From Bog-159 sp049516155 (GTDB lineage: Bacteria > Acidobacteriota > Terriglobia > Bryobacterales > Bryobacteraceae), in NCBI GenBank assembly GCA_049516155.1, contig JBEKTJ010000001.1, positions 86,699 to 150,698 of the forward strand: DNA of 64,000 bases, written 5' to 3'. Under the pieces are notes generated by a model. That model was not told the DNA's origin. It was given only the letters and a program-made list of their open reading frames with translations, and did no database searches. Of this stretch, positions 26,271 through 34,933 are shown one piece after another (position 1 is the first letter of the stretch; every line of letters starts with the position of its first letter). The position numbers and the translations under genes are program-made.

Positions 26271-27728
26271 ATGACACGCCATAGCATGTATATCAACGGG
26301 CAGCGCGCGGAAAGCCATCGCGGCGCTTGGTTTCCGGTCTACGACCCCTCCACTGAAGAGATCGTCGCCGAAGTCCCAGACGCCGATGCCGTCGACGTCG
26401 ACCGCGCCGTGCAGGCCGCCGTGGCCGCCTTCGAATCCGGACCCTGGCCGCAGACCACGGCGCAAGAACGCGGCCGGCTGCTCTTTAAGATGGCCGAGCG
26501 CATCCGCGCCGACGCGCCCGCCTTGGCCGAATTGGAATCGCGCAACAGCGGCAAGCCCATCGTGGAAGCGGAGTACGATATCGCCGACACCGCCACCTGT
26601 TTCGAATACTACGGCGGCATGTCGACCAAGGTTTTGGGGCATGTGAATCCGGTGCCCGATAACGCCCTCAGTCTTTCGTTGCGCGAGCCGGTAGGGGTCG
26701 CCGGCCAAATCGTTCCCTGGAATTATCCCCTATTGATGGCGGCCTGGAAGCTCGCGCCCGCGCTGGCCGCCGGCTGCACGTGCGTGCTCAAGCCCGCCGA
26801 ACAGACGCCCTTGACGGCGCTAGCGATAGCGGACTGGTTCGAAGAGGTGGGATTCCCGCCGGGCGTCGTCAACGTGGTCACCGGCTTCGGCGAGTCGGCC
26901 GGCGCGCCGCTGGTGGCGCATCCCGGCGTGAACAAGATTGCTTTCACGGGCAGCGCGGCTGTGGGCAAGCTGATCGTGAAAAGTGCGGCTGACACCGTGA
27001 AACGTGTGACCCTGGAACTGGGCGGCAAGTCGCCCAACATCTTCTTCGCCGACGCCGATTTCGAAGCCGCCGTGGACGGCGCGCTGTTCGGCGTTTTCAT
27101 AAACCAGGGCGAGGTGTGCTCAGCGGGCAGCCGAATCCTGGTGGAGAAGCCCATTTACAGTAAGTTCGTGGAAGCCATGGTGGAGAAAGCCAAGCGCATC
27201 CGGCTGGGCGCGCCGCTCGACCGTGAAACCAAGATGGGCCCGCTGGTAAGTAAGGAGCAGTACGAGCGCGTGCGGCAGTATCAGGAGATCGGTAAGTCGG
27301 AAGCTACACTGGCCGCGGGCGGCGGACGTGCGCCGTCGCAGGCCAAAGGCTACTACGTGGAGCCAACTATTTTCTCCGACGTGGATAACTCCGCCCGTAT
27401 CGCTCGCGAAGAAATCTTCGGACCGGTGGCCGCTGTGATTCCCTTCGATGGCGAAGCTGCCGCCATCCGCATCGCCAACGATTCGCCCTATGGTCTGGCC
27501 GCGGCCGTCTGGTCGCGCGATATCTTCCGCGCTTTCCGGGTAGTGAAAGCGCTTCGCGCCGGCATCGTATGGGTCAATCACATGCAACCGACTTATGTGG
27601 AAGCCCCATGGGGCGGGTACAAGCAGTCCGGCTTTGGGCGCGAGTTAGGACCTTGGGGCATCGAAGAGTATCTGGAAACCAAACAGGTTTATGTCAATCT
27701 GAACGAGCAACCCATCGGTTGGTATTGA
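26271..27728 (+). CDS. NAD(P)-dependent aldehyde dehydrogenase (betaine-aldehyde-dehydrogenase-like)
   Basis: Oxidises an aldehyde to the acid. This 485-residue ALDH superfamily protein has PWNYPLLMAAWKLAPALAAG, the cofactor region FTGSAAVGK, general base Glu249 (ELGGKSPN) and nucleophile Cys283 (GEVCSAGSR), all intact. The C-terminal EAPWGGYKQSGFGRELG stretch is typical of the betaine/aminoaldehyde clade, but the true substrate is not decided. No betA or choline transporter is adjacent; it stands alone after the tol-pal terminator. Confidence 0.93.
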   Translation: MTRHSMYINGQRAESHRGAWFPVYDPSTEEIVAEVPDADAVDVDRAVQAAVAAFESGPWPQTTAQERGRLLFKMAERIRADAPALAELESRNSGKPIVEAEYDIADTATCFEYYGGMSTKVLGHVNPVPDNALSLSLREPVGVAGQIVPWNYPLLMAAWKLAPALAAGCTCVLKPAEQTPLTALAIADWFEEVGFPPGVVNVVTGFGESAGAPLVAHPGVNKIAFTGSAAVGKLIVKSAADTVKRVTLELGGKSPNIFFADADFEAAVDGALFGVFINQGEVCSAGSRILVEKPIYSKFVEAMVEKAKRIRLGAPLDRETKMGPLVSKEQYERVRQYQEIGKSEATLAAGGGRAPSQAKGYYVEPTIFSDVDNSARIAREEIFGPVAAVIPFDGEAAAIRIANDSPYGLAAAVWSRDIFRAFRVVKALRAGIVWVNHMQPTYVEAPWGGYKQSGFGRELGPWGIEEYLETKQVYVNLNEQPIGWY

Positions 27729-27760
27729 TAGCACGGTCAAAGCCCCAAATGATTGAAGGG

Positions 27761-27967
27761 CTATTCGACTTCCCTCCCGTGGGCAGCCATACCCGGCTCC
27801 AAGAAAGTTTTTGGCAGATCGCCCTCTCCGGCTAGAGTGAATTGCCTAAAGCGCTTATACCATTTCCTGTGCGGCACATCCGGGTCGGATGCTAGCCAAT
27901 CGTGCAATTCGTCGAAATCGGCGACCAAAATCCGGCCTTCCCGAAAACGCAACGCCATGTGGTCCAT
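27761..27967 (-). CDS. Small hypothetical protein, 68 residues
   Basis: This short acidic/aromatic protein (contains FREGRILVADFDELHDWLASDP and RKWYKRFRQF) follows another small reading frame by about 21 nt in the same direction. GAGG lies 17 nt before the ATG, which is long. I recognise no family. The composition looks protein-like rather than random, and the pair could be a small regulatory or toxin/antitoxin-like unit, but nothing supports that directly. Confidence 0.45.
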   Translation of the reverse strand: MDHMALRFREGRILVADFDELHDWLASDPDVPHRKWYKRFRQFTLAGEGDLPKTFLEPGMAAHGREVE

Positions 27968-27988
27968 GATTGCACCGGGCGGAGCCTC

Positions 27989-28270
27989 CTAATTTTCGGC
28001 AGTCCGGTACTGCCTGTGGAATACGATCCTTTGCAACTCGTCCGTGAGGCGGCGAATTTGGCTTCCGTCTTGGGCGCTCTTAAGGCGCTTTAGGCAGATA
28101 TGAAGGGCTTGTTTGGAAGTGCTAAGGCGGGAGTTGGCACGCACCGATTCGCGGGCGTCGCCAGAACGGCGGGTGTTCTCGCTGCGTTGTTCGGGTGTGA
28201 GCCGGATCGCACGGCCTCCGCGCTTAACGCCCAACGCACTCGTAGCGGGTTTCCTCTGCTTTACAGCCAT
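27989..28270 (-). CDS. Small basic hypothetical protein, 93 residues
   Basis: This Arg/Ser-rich protein has an N-terminal LTPEQRSENTRRSGDARE segment resembling short basic helix proteins often found in mobile or accessory DNA, and a helical C-terminal half (SKQALHICLKRLKSA). It precedes the 68-residue frame on the same strand. The family is not recognised and the start is uncertain. Confidence 0.45.
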   Translation of the reverse strand: MAVKQRKPATSALGVKRGGRAIRLTPEQRSENTRRSGDARESVRANSRLSTSKQALHICLKRLKSAQDGSQIRRLTDELQRIVFHRQYRTAEN

Positions 28271-28491
28271 ACGTCCATTCTACGCGAGGGATATTGGATC
28301 CGCGCCAGCCAGCTTAGACCCCGAGGATCCGGCTTACGATATAGCCGACGCGATGTGAGTCGTCCTCTCCGAGGAGACCGAGCTCGCACCGGTGGGAGGC
28401 GCGCTAAGCCACCAAGCAGCGGACCGCGTCGCCGATGTCACCCAATCTGGTCTCTTGTTCCGCGTTACCAAGGGCTTCCGAAACCGCACTT

Positions 28492-31059
28492 TCATCTGCC
28501 ATCAGCCCTCATCGTTGGAAGGTGATACTCTCCTTGTCCGACGAATTGTTCTCCGGTGATCAAGAAGTATATGCTGCACCAGTCTGCGACGATCGCCTGT
28601 TGGGCATCAACCAAAGTCATTTTCCCGGAGCAAACCTGCGCGTGGAGATAGCCCTCGACCACGTCCTTCTCCCTGGCGCCGGGTCTGGGCCTGTAGGGCT
28701 GCGGCCAGAGGTTCCGAGTGTCCGCAGGGCTTCCGCCCAAGTCGAGGCTGATGAAATGGTCCTCTTCATAATCGGCCGGGCTGCCCGGAAGCGCCCAATC
28801 TCGCATCTGTTGCAGTTTGAGTCTTCTGATATACGACTCGGAGGGCCGAACGTTTCTCGTGGACCACCCCGGCTCGCAAATGGTCTTTCCGATGTTGGTC
28901 TGGGTTACATCAGGGTTCGTAGCCCCCGGTGTCCGATGCGGGTCAGGGTATGCCGCCCGAGGCCGTGTCTTTTCGGCAAACCGTTGCATAGGTGATTGCG
29001 TTGGAATGCTCCCCGGCGAGAACCAAAGAAGGGAGCCAAGAACCGCGATAGCGACGAGAATCACGAGGTATTCAAGTCTCCAATGCCAGTACCCGAGCGC
29101 GCTAGCGTTGACCTCCGCCTGAACGAGGCGTTTCGCGGCATCCGCAAGTTTGGTTTGGCAATGGAGGGTTCGAGCGTCCCACTCTCGCAACATCGACGTG
29201 AGCTGCTGCGGGCCAGCAATCAAGGCGCGGATGCACTCTGCCCTTTTCTGTTGCAGCTCCTGCTCAAGCCTACGAAGGTCTTCGGCGTCTACCCCCTTGT
29301 TGGGATCGAAGCGGAAGCGCTGTTCAATCGAAGCGCGCCATGCGAGCAATGTGCTCCGAATCGCGGGGCCGAAGCCCTTAATTCCAATGATGCGCGAGTA
29401 TTCCACGTCGGAGGCGTCTTCGATATTGTAAACGAGCAAGAGTTGCTTGCGGCCCCTACCGATGTTTGGCAAAACCGCGTCCTCGATTCGGTGGCTCTCA
29501 AGAAACCGTTGAAGCTGCTTTTGCCGACATCCGGCAATCAGATCTGCGGTTCTTTGCGCGCGCAGAGAGGGGAGCCTTTCGAGGGCTACCTTGGCAGCCG
29601 CTAGTAGGTGTTTTTCTGCTGAGAAGGAGTCGGGTATTTCGCTGGCCTTACTCCATTCGCCCAGCGCGGCGTTATAATCGCGCTGGGAGTCGTCATGCTC
29701 AACTTTGAAGCTCTTCGCGCCGATGTTCCCCTGCTGCCAAAGTTTGGCCACGCCAAACAGCGCGCCTGCGAGGATGGCGATCGATATCAGGGGTGTCGGC
29801 TGTACACCCACCACGATTGAGATCGCTGCTGTTATGACTGCGATACTGGCGATCCTTTTCTTGCTTCGATTCCTGATGACGGTTGGAATCCCTATGGCAA
29901 CTGAACAGGTATTGCGAAACGTTTGGGCAGTGGGAATGGCTACCGGGTGGGGGACGGGCTGGATCGCCTCGATTTGTGCCCAAATCAATGTGATATCGAA
30001 TTGTTCGTCGCGAACTACTGTGACGGTAACGCCGAACATGGGTATGCCGACCATTGCCTCAACCCGACACCATGGACAGGCGGGAATGTGGCCGAAGTAG
30101 TGATGGGAGGGGTTCGCTATGCACCTTTTCAACCCGCTGGACGCGCTCTCCAATGCCGCGATCCATTCGTGCGCGGATGGTCTTACTCCATTTGCCCCGT
30201 TCGTCGTGAATGCTCTAAGGAAGAGGCCTGCTACGGCTGGGGTCATCTCCGTAAGCCGTATCGCGCTTGGGGGCGGCTGCATTTGGGTCAAGGTGGTCTC
30301 AGGCGAGTAGGCGAAACGATATTCGCTAATCGCCTCATCGATAGTGATATCGGCCGCACCGTTCTTGTAAATTCCTGCGAACGGGTGCCGGCCCAAGAAG
30401 AGCATGTGAAAAATGAGAACCGCCAAGCCGAAAGCGTCGTGATGAGGTGTGCGCAAGACCGACTGAAAGTCCTTCTCTTGGAGTTCGGGCGGTGTGTACT
30501 CCGGCACGCCGACTAGGCAACGATAGACGTTTCCTCGGTCGGTGATTTGAAAGCTATCACAGTCGATGAGCGCGACGACTCCGCTGGCCGCGACCAGCAA
30601 GTTTCCATGATTGACGTCCCCTATTACTTGGCCCGCATCATGGATCCTTGCGAACGCCCGTGCCACGTTTGTGGCGGCGTGCAGGATAAATGGGAACTGT
30701 GCCTCGGGAAAGGCTGCGCGCCGGCTTTTCGGATTATAGAGTAGGTGCACCGCCCGGTATCCATTTACCAGCGGCATCAGCAGCCCCTGGGGCTCTCCGG
30801 CTGGATTTGCGCCGAGCATTGCCATAGGCCAAGCTGCAATGCGCCGCAGGTTCTCCGTTTGCAGCCGACACATAGCCTCGATTTTCTGGGCCTGACACGG
30901 CGTGAGATCCCGGTGGTAGAACTTAGCGGCGACCGATGTTGTCCCCGATATCGACCAGACGGATCCCTCCCCACCTCTTCCGATTTCCTGATCCAGGATT
31001 AACTGCCGGTTATCGGAAGTGTAGATCCGCAGGCCCGACCTTGGCTGAAACGTGCTCAT
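28492..31059 (-). CDS. YegI-like protein kinase with HhH, three TM segments and C-terminal EDH/NLWP domain
   Basis: This 855-residue protein starts with a divergent Ser/Thr kinase domain: Gly loop GRGGEGSVW (27-35), ATP-site Lys46 (VAAK), catalytic loop GDVNHGN with Asp148 and Asn153 (the HRD motif is degenerate), and metal Asp166 in IDCDSF instead of DFG, as in YegI-like kinases. A Cys/His cluster (HHYF...CPWC, about 318-335) may bind zinc. Two TM helices (about 402-440), a coiled region, a helix-hairpin-helix (IKGFGPAIRS, about 545-575) and a third TM (about 664-681) follow. The C-terminal domain (726-829) holds EEDHFISLDLGG and NLWPQPY, an HNH-like signature, and is predicted to lie outside. 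Its ATG overlaps the phosphatase stop (ATGA). It probably phosphorylates proteins together with the adjacent phosphatase. Confidence 0.85.
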   Translation of the reverse strand: MSTFQPRSGLRIYTSDNRQLILDQEIGRGGEGSVWSISGTTSVAAKFYHRDLTPCQAQKIEAMCRLQTENLRRIAAWPMAMLGANPAGEPQGLLMPLVNGYRAVHLLYNPKSRRAAFPEAQFPFILHAATNVARAFARIHDAGQVIGDVNHGNLLVAASGVVALIDCDSFQITDRGNVYRCLVGVPEYTPPELQEKDFQSVLRTPHHDAFGLAVLIFHMLFLGRHPFAGIYKNGAADITIDEAISEYRFAYSPETTLTQMQPPPSAIRLTEMTPAVAGLFLRAFTTNGANGVRPSAHEWIAALESASSGLKRCIANPSHHYFGHIPACPWCRVEAMVGIPMFGVTVTVVRDEQFDITLIWAQIEAIQPVPHPVAIPTAQTFRNTCSVAIGIPTVIRNRSKKRIASIAVITAAISIVVGVQPTPLISIAILAGALFGVAKLWQQGNIGAKSFKVEHDDSQRDYNAALGEWSKASEIPDSFSAEKHLLAAAKVALERLPSLRAQRTADLIAGCRQKQLQRFLESHRIEDAVLPNIGRGRKQLLLVYNIEDASDVEYSRIIGIKGFGPAIRSTLLAWRASIEQRFRFDPNKGVDAEDLRRLEQELQQKRAECIRALIAGPQQLTSMLREWDARTLHCQTKLADAAKRLVQAEVNASALGYWHWRLEYLVILVAIAVLGSLLWFSPGSIPTQSPMQRFAEKTRPRAAYPDPHRTPGATNPDVTQTNIGKTICEPGWSTRNVRPSESYIRRLKLQQMRDWALPGSPADYEEDHFISLDLGGSPADTRNLWPQPYRPRPGAREKDVVEGYLHAQVCSGKMTLVDAQQAIVADWCSIYFLITGEQFVGQGEYHLPTMRADGR

Positions 31060-31820
31060 GGAATCCGGCTCGCGAGGATGAGGGTCTTGTCGTCATCCGT
31101 TCGCCGATTCACGCGCTCCGACGCCAGGAAATTCGCGATCTGCAAAGAGAGATCGTCACAGCGGCCTGCAGGTAGGCTGTGCATGTGGGGGAACAATCCT
31201 TTAAAGAAGCCGGAATGGGCCTCACCCGCGGCAAAATCGAGCGCGAGTCTCTCAAGCCCATCGCTAAACATTCCTAGCTCGACGATTTCCCCGTCGGTAA
31301 TGTCAAAGTCCAAGTGGTCCTTTGCATTCTCGTCTGTTACAAAATAGGTCACGTTGGCGTAATCGCCTTTCTCGGGCCAGAATGCGTATTTGAACCGGTC
31401 TTCGCCTTGCTGGCGGAAACACATCGCACCGTCTCCCATCTGCCAGAACACCGATTGATCGGGGCAGATGATGGCTACCAAAAGCGTACACGCGAAGTCG
31501 CGAATCTGAAACCCATCATTGCTGGCGAGCGACCGAAGCGTGCCCCTCAACCCATCCAAAGTCTTATCGGCCAAGGCTCTCGAAAAGACTAAGGCGGGTG
31601 ATGTTTCGGCAACTCTCTCCAGGACAAAGTCGCAGGCAAGTCGCGACCCTCGTTGCGCTTGTGACGCCGAGCCCGCGCCGTCCGATACGACCCCAACAAA
31701 CGCGGACAGGCGCTGAACGTAGTCAAGCGCGTGCGCGTCCTGGCATTCGCCATCGGGGAATTTTTGATGCGCCGTGCCCACCACTGAAGCGGCTGCGTAT
31801 TTCCAGCCGCCGCATGTCAC
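31056..31820 (-). CDS. PP2C-type Ser/Thr protein phosphatase (PphC/YegK-like)
   Basis: This 254-residue metal-dependent phosphatase has the Asp motifs VVSDGAGSAS near residue 46, QMGDGAM, FSDGLERLAL and a C-terminal DDKTLIL. This is the compact PP2C form found beside YegI-type kinases, not the classical PPM. It starts at GTG 31820, overlapping the VWA stop (GTGA), and its own stop overlaps the kinase start, so the three proteins are made from one coupled message. It presumably reverses phosphorylation by the downstream kinase. Confidence 0.88.
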   Translation of the reverse strand: MTCGGWKYAAASVVGTAHQKFPDGECQDAHALDYVQRLSAFVGVVSDGAGSASQAQRGSRLACDFVLERVAETSPALVFSRALADKTLDGLRGTLRSLASNDGFQIRDFACTLLVAIICPDQSVFWQMGDGAMCFRQQGEDRFKYAFWPEKGDYANVTYFVTDENAKDHLDFDITDGEIVELGMFSDGLERLALDFAAGEAHSGFFKGLFPHMHSLPAGRCDDLSLQIANFLASERVNRRTDDDKTLILASRIP

Positions 31821-32494
31821 ACTGACGCCCAGCCCTGCGGCGTTGCGGGGTTGACCAGATCCACTGTTTCGTCGACCTTGGATTTCGAAACTGAGCCTAA
31901 CGAGTTCGATAGCCAGACGAATAGGTCCCGGAACCTGAGTTCCTTCAACTTTAGTGGCTCGCGGGTACCAAACTGGCGCAGGATGTCCATCCGCGCTCCC
32001 TCCACTCCAACCGCAAAAAAAGAGAAGTGCTTCGCCGCCTCGCCGGACTTTACCTTCGCCGCGGCGTTCATCCAGGCATCTGTGGGGCCACCGTCGGTGA
32101 TCAGGAATATCCAGGGCCGATAGAACGCGATACCATTGGCCCGGTACGCTTGTTTGCGTTGATCGAGCAGGGCGAGGCCCTCCTCGACCGCAGCTCCCAT
32201 TGGCGTGTCGCCGGTCGCTGCAAGAGTAGGTGGGTTGAATGTATCCACCGTCTGGAATTCGGACAGCACCTGGACCGGCCCGAAGCCCACGATGGCGACT
32301 TCGACTCGCTTCGAGGCCATCAAGTCCGCGCTCAACTCGTCCCTGAAGACGCGAATGCCGGCGTTCAACTCATTAAGGGGTTGTCCGCGCATTGACCCCG
32401 AGGTGTCCAGCAGCAACAAGCAGGGGCAGCGCGGCTCTGGATTATCCGCGAACTCCACGCCCGCGCCGAAGGGAAGTTGTTCAGTAGAAGACAT
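31817..32494 (-). CDS. TerY/YegL-type VWA-domain protein
   Basis: This 225-residue VWA protein has a complete MIDAS site: LLLDTSGSM near the N-terminus, the Thr in TGDTPMG, and Asp in LITDGGPTD. Its size and sequence match TerY/YegL. I place the start at ATG 32494, because upstream frame extension to 32884 merely runs through the DUF4236-like gene. The protein is likely the metal-dependent scaffold or target of the kinase-phosphatase pair that follows with stop/start overlap. Confidence 0.88.
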   Translation of the reverse strand: MSSTEQLPFGAGVEFADNPEPRCPCLLLLDTSGSMRGQPLNELNAGIRVFRDELSADLMASKRVEVAIVGFGPVQVLSEFQTVDTFNPPTLAATGDTPMGAAVEEGLALLDQRKQAYRANGIAFYRPWIFLITDGGPTDAWMNAAAKVKSGEAAKHFSFFAVGVEGARMDILRQFGTREPLKLKELRFRDLFVWLSNSLGSVSKSKVDETVDLVNPATPQGWASV

Positions 32495-32508
32495 ATGAAT
32501 CCGGTGAA

Positions 32509-32847
32509 CTAGGTGATCGCCCGTATCAGGGCGTACAGTAGAGCCGCTCCCCCGATACAAAACACCCATCCTATCGACGCCGCCGGGCGTCGGCGGGGCA
32601 CCGGTGAGCTTTGCAGCACAGGTGGCGTGGGAGGAAGCGGTGCCGGGGCGATCTGGGGCCGCACGTTCGGGAGATAATCTCGCCGGTAAATGCCGGTCCC
32701 AGGAACCGAAATCGAACTGTACTTTCGGCCGGCCGCATCCCTCCCTACGCGAAGTCCTCGGGTCCCTACGGAATAGCCTACACCCGATTTGGAGAAATTG
32801 ACCCTTAGGGGCCCGAAGTTGATGCTGCGGCGTAGGTTCCAGCCCAT
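32509..32847 (-). CDS. DUF4236-type small membrane protein
   Basis: This 112-residue protein begins with the hallmark of DUF4236: RRSINFGPLRVNFSKSGVGYSVG and SISVPGTGIYRRD. A Pro-rich linker and one C-terminal hydrophobic helix (IGWVFCIGGAALLYALI) follow. It ends 14 nt before the VWA start, so it is probably the first gene of the four-gene unit. DUF4236 has no assigned function. Confidence 0.75.
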   Translation of the reverse strand: MGWNLRRSINFGPLRVNFSKSGVGYSVGTRGLRVGRDAAGRKYSSISVPGTGIYRRDYLPNVRPQIAPAPLPPTPPVLQSSPVPRRRPAASIGWVFCIGGAALLYALIRAIT

Positions 32848-33181
32848 TGTTTCCTCTGAAACGAAGTGCCCCCCATCCTATCACACAGTAAGCAATATCA
32901 CAAATGGCGGTAGCCAGGTGGCTATTCTCTTACCATGTCGCGACAGATCGCCACCCGAAGTTATCCGAGCGCCAACTATGCGGCTCAGCCGAAGCAAGCT
33001 TACCCGTGGCGGACGGAAGCCGTCAGCGTAGGAGGCACTACGAACCGCCACACACCGCTCGGACGGCGCGGACCGTAGCCAAGACATTGCTACGCTTTCC
33101 TCGGTCGCCTCCCGATTGATCCTACTCTAGACCGTCACCTGGCGAACGATGATGAACTAACGCCGTTGAGTTATCGAAATT
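32848..33181. other. Intergenic region between DUF4236 gene and tRNA-Glu
   Basis: This stretch has no reading frame that looks like protein. It should contain the promoter of the minus-strand DUF4236-VWA-PP2C-kinase operon, but I cannot point to a convincing -35/-10 pair. I looked for a second copy of the tRNA 3' end here and near 27.7-28.5 kb and did not find one. Confidence 0.4.
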
Positions 33182-33259
33182 TGGCGTCCCCAGGGGGATT
33201 CGAACCCCCGTTACCGCCGTGAAAGGGCGATGTCCTAGGCCGGGCTAGACGATAGGGAC
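33182..33259 (-). tRNA. tRNA-Glu (TTC)
   Basis: The reverse complement folds as a 78-nt tRNA: acceptor GTCCCTA/TGGGGAC, anticodon loop CTTTCAC with anticodon TTC, T-arm GGGGG TTCGAAT CCCCC, discriminator G and encoded CCA at 33182-33184. Its 3' end faces the accessory block at 27.7-32.9 kb. Confidence 0.96.
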
Positions 33260-33340
33260 GTGCGGTGAAACGGAAGACATCACCACTTTACCACGCCCGG
33301 CCAACCCGCCGAAATGTGGTACGTTCCGGCCATGAAACGC

Positions 33341-33932
33341 AGATTCCCGCTCGTCCCCGCCGCAACGCTGGCCTTATGCGCCGCCGGACCCCATCTTCAC
33401 CGCCAAGTTCGCGGGACCCGCCGTCACCGTGCTGTTGAAGAAGGAGGAACACCACGAAGGCGCCGCCGCCTCACAGGGAATGCTGGACGCCATCGACGCC
33501 GCCCCGCCCGGCTCGGTTTATGTCATCGTGCTGGAAGACGGTCTGGATATCGCGGGCATCGGCGGGCTGATGTCCACCGCCATGAAATACCGCGGCTTGG
33601 CCGGAGCGGTGGTGGACGCGTCGGTGCGCGACCTCCCGCAGATCAAGCGACTGCAGTTTCCGGTATTCAGCCGGGGCGTCGTGCCCTCGACGTCCATCAA
33701 TCATTACCGCTTCGCGGGCGCCAATATCCCGGTCAGTTGCGCGGGCGCGCGCGTGAATCCGAACGATATCGTCGTGGCCGATGAAGATGGCGTGGTAGTG
33801 GTTCCGCGCGCACACGCCGCGGAGATTTTGAAGAAGGCGCAGGAGTTGGATAATACGGAGCACAGCATGGTTCCGTTCATCGAGAAGTTCCGGTCGATAA
33901 GAGAGGCGGTAGCTAAGTTCGGTCGGATCTGA
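33341..33932 (+). pseudogene. Disrupted RraA-like gene with signal-peptide remnant
   Basis: The downstream 167 codons (from 33429) encode the C-terminal part of an RraA/dimethylmenaquinone-methyltransferase-like fold: GLMSTAMKYRGLAGAVVDASVRDL, then PVFSRGVVPSTSINHY and VVPRAHAAEI. The reading frame continues upstream only to DPIFTAKFAGPAVTV. The ATG at 33341 opens a signal-peptide-like stretch (MKRRFPLVPAATLALCAAG) in another frame. A deletion that removed roughly 50-100 residues and shifted the frame explains both. Translation from GTG 33429 might still yield a truncated product, but the N-terminal part of the fold is missing. Confidence 0.7.
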
Positions 33933-34303
33933 GGGAACCATGGCTCAGGGGTATGGTGGCTGACTCGCTCGGATCGGGCCACAGCGAGAGTCTGCTGACG
34001 GCGGATGAGTCCGCCGAGTTGCTGGAAACTGCTGGCCTGGATCCGAGTCTTTCACTTCGATGACGCTTCTGAGTGCGCTTCGATCCGCCGTCTTCTGGAA
34101 CGCGGGGCGCATCAAGATGCAGACCAGCTTATACCCATTCAGTGAGGTTTACTCTGCTCGCCGAGTCAGGAGAAGTTTCAGGGGCCGGAAACCCCTTCCA
34201 GCGCTCCAGCGATTTCCTCCCCGGCTCGAACACTGCTCGGTTGGTGCTCGAGGGTCAGCGGATTCGTTGGCCACGCCCTTGAACTTAACACGCTACCGGC
34301 GGA
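33933..34303. other. Intergenic stretch, no supported gene
   Basis: Only short frames occur here. A 36-codon frame at 33953-34063 (contains SLLTADESAELLETAGLD) is too short and isolated to call. The region separates the broken RraA gene from the end of the LuxR-type gene. Confidence 0.4.
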
Positions 34304-34933
34304 TCAAATCAGAATCAGCCCTCGCCGGATGCCCAGCGTGACCGCCTCAGTGCGCGTGCCGGCATTGAGCTTGCTCAGAATGGACGCCACATGGAACTTG
34401 GCCGTGTGTTCCGAGATACCCAGCTTCCAAGCGATCGTCTTGTTGCCATGCCCTTCGGCCAGCATGGCAAGCACCTGAATCTCGCGCGGAGTGAGAGTTT
34501 GCAGTTGCGCCGCCGGCAGCAGCGGCCGGTCGGCCACCAGCGCGGGGATATCCTGCGGGTGCAGCACGGCCAATCCGGCGGCGGCCGCTTCCACCGCAGC
34601 CAGAATCTCGCGCGGACCAAGATCGCCAGGCAACACAGCGCGAATGCCGGAGCGCAGTGCATCGCCAGTCCAAGATGATTGCAGATCCGGCGCGAGCACC
34701 ACGATGGCGGGCGCGCCCTCGCGCGTGGCCAGTGCGATCAGGTCCTCGGGCGGCTCGTCGCGATGCGCTTCGATGGCCGCCAACAGCACGTCGGGTTGAT
34801 GCCGATCGATGGCCGCGCTCAATCCGGCAAGCCCGGAAGCGCCCACCACTTGGATGCCGGCTCCCTGCGCGCCGACAGACTCCAAGCCGGCGCGCATGAC
34901 CGCGGATGGCGCCGCGATCAGCAGACGAATCAC
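34304..34933 (-). CDS. LuxR/NarL-type regulator with degenerate receiver
   Basis: The C-terminal 60 residues are a clear LuxR-type HTH (LTPREIQVLAMLAEGHGNK, then ISEHTAKFHVASILSKL). The N-terminal 120 residues have the receiver length and pattern, but the acidic pair is replaced (IAAPSA) and the phosphoacceptor position is Ala53 in PDVLLAAIE. Phosphorylation control is therefore unlikely; it may respond to ligand or protein binding. Its start overlaps the stop of the upstream protease gene (ATGA), so it belongs to a three-gene operon with two S1C-like proteases. Confidence 0.88.
   Translation of the reverse strand: MIRLLIAAPSAVMRAGLESVGAQGAGIQVVGASGLAGLSAAIDRHQPDVLLAAIEAHRDEPPEDLIALATREGAPAIVVLAPDLQSSWTGDALRSGIRAVLPGDLGPREILAAVEAAAAGLAVLHPQDIPALVADRPLLPAAQLQTLTPREIQVLAMLAEGHGNKTIAWKLGISEHTAKFHVASILSKLNAGTRTEAVTLGIRRGLILI

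Noticed and set aside
27700..28500. Attachment-site repeat of the tRNA-Glu 3' end
   Set aside because: No matching sequence was found by eye, and there is no integrase gene.
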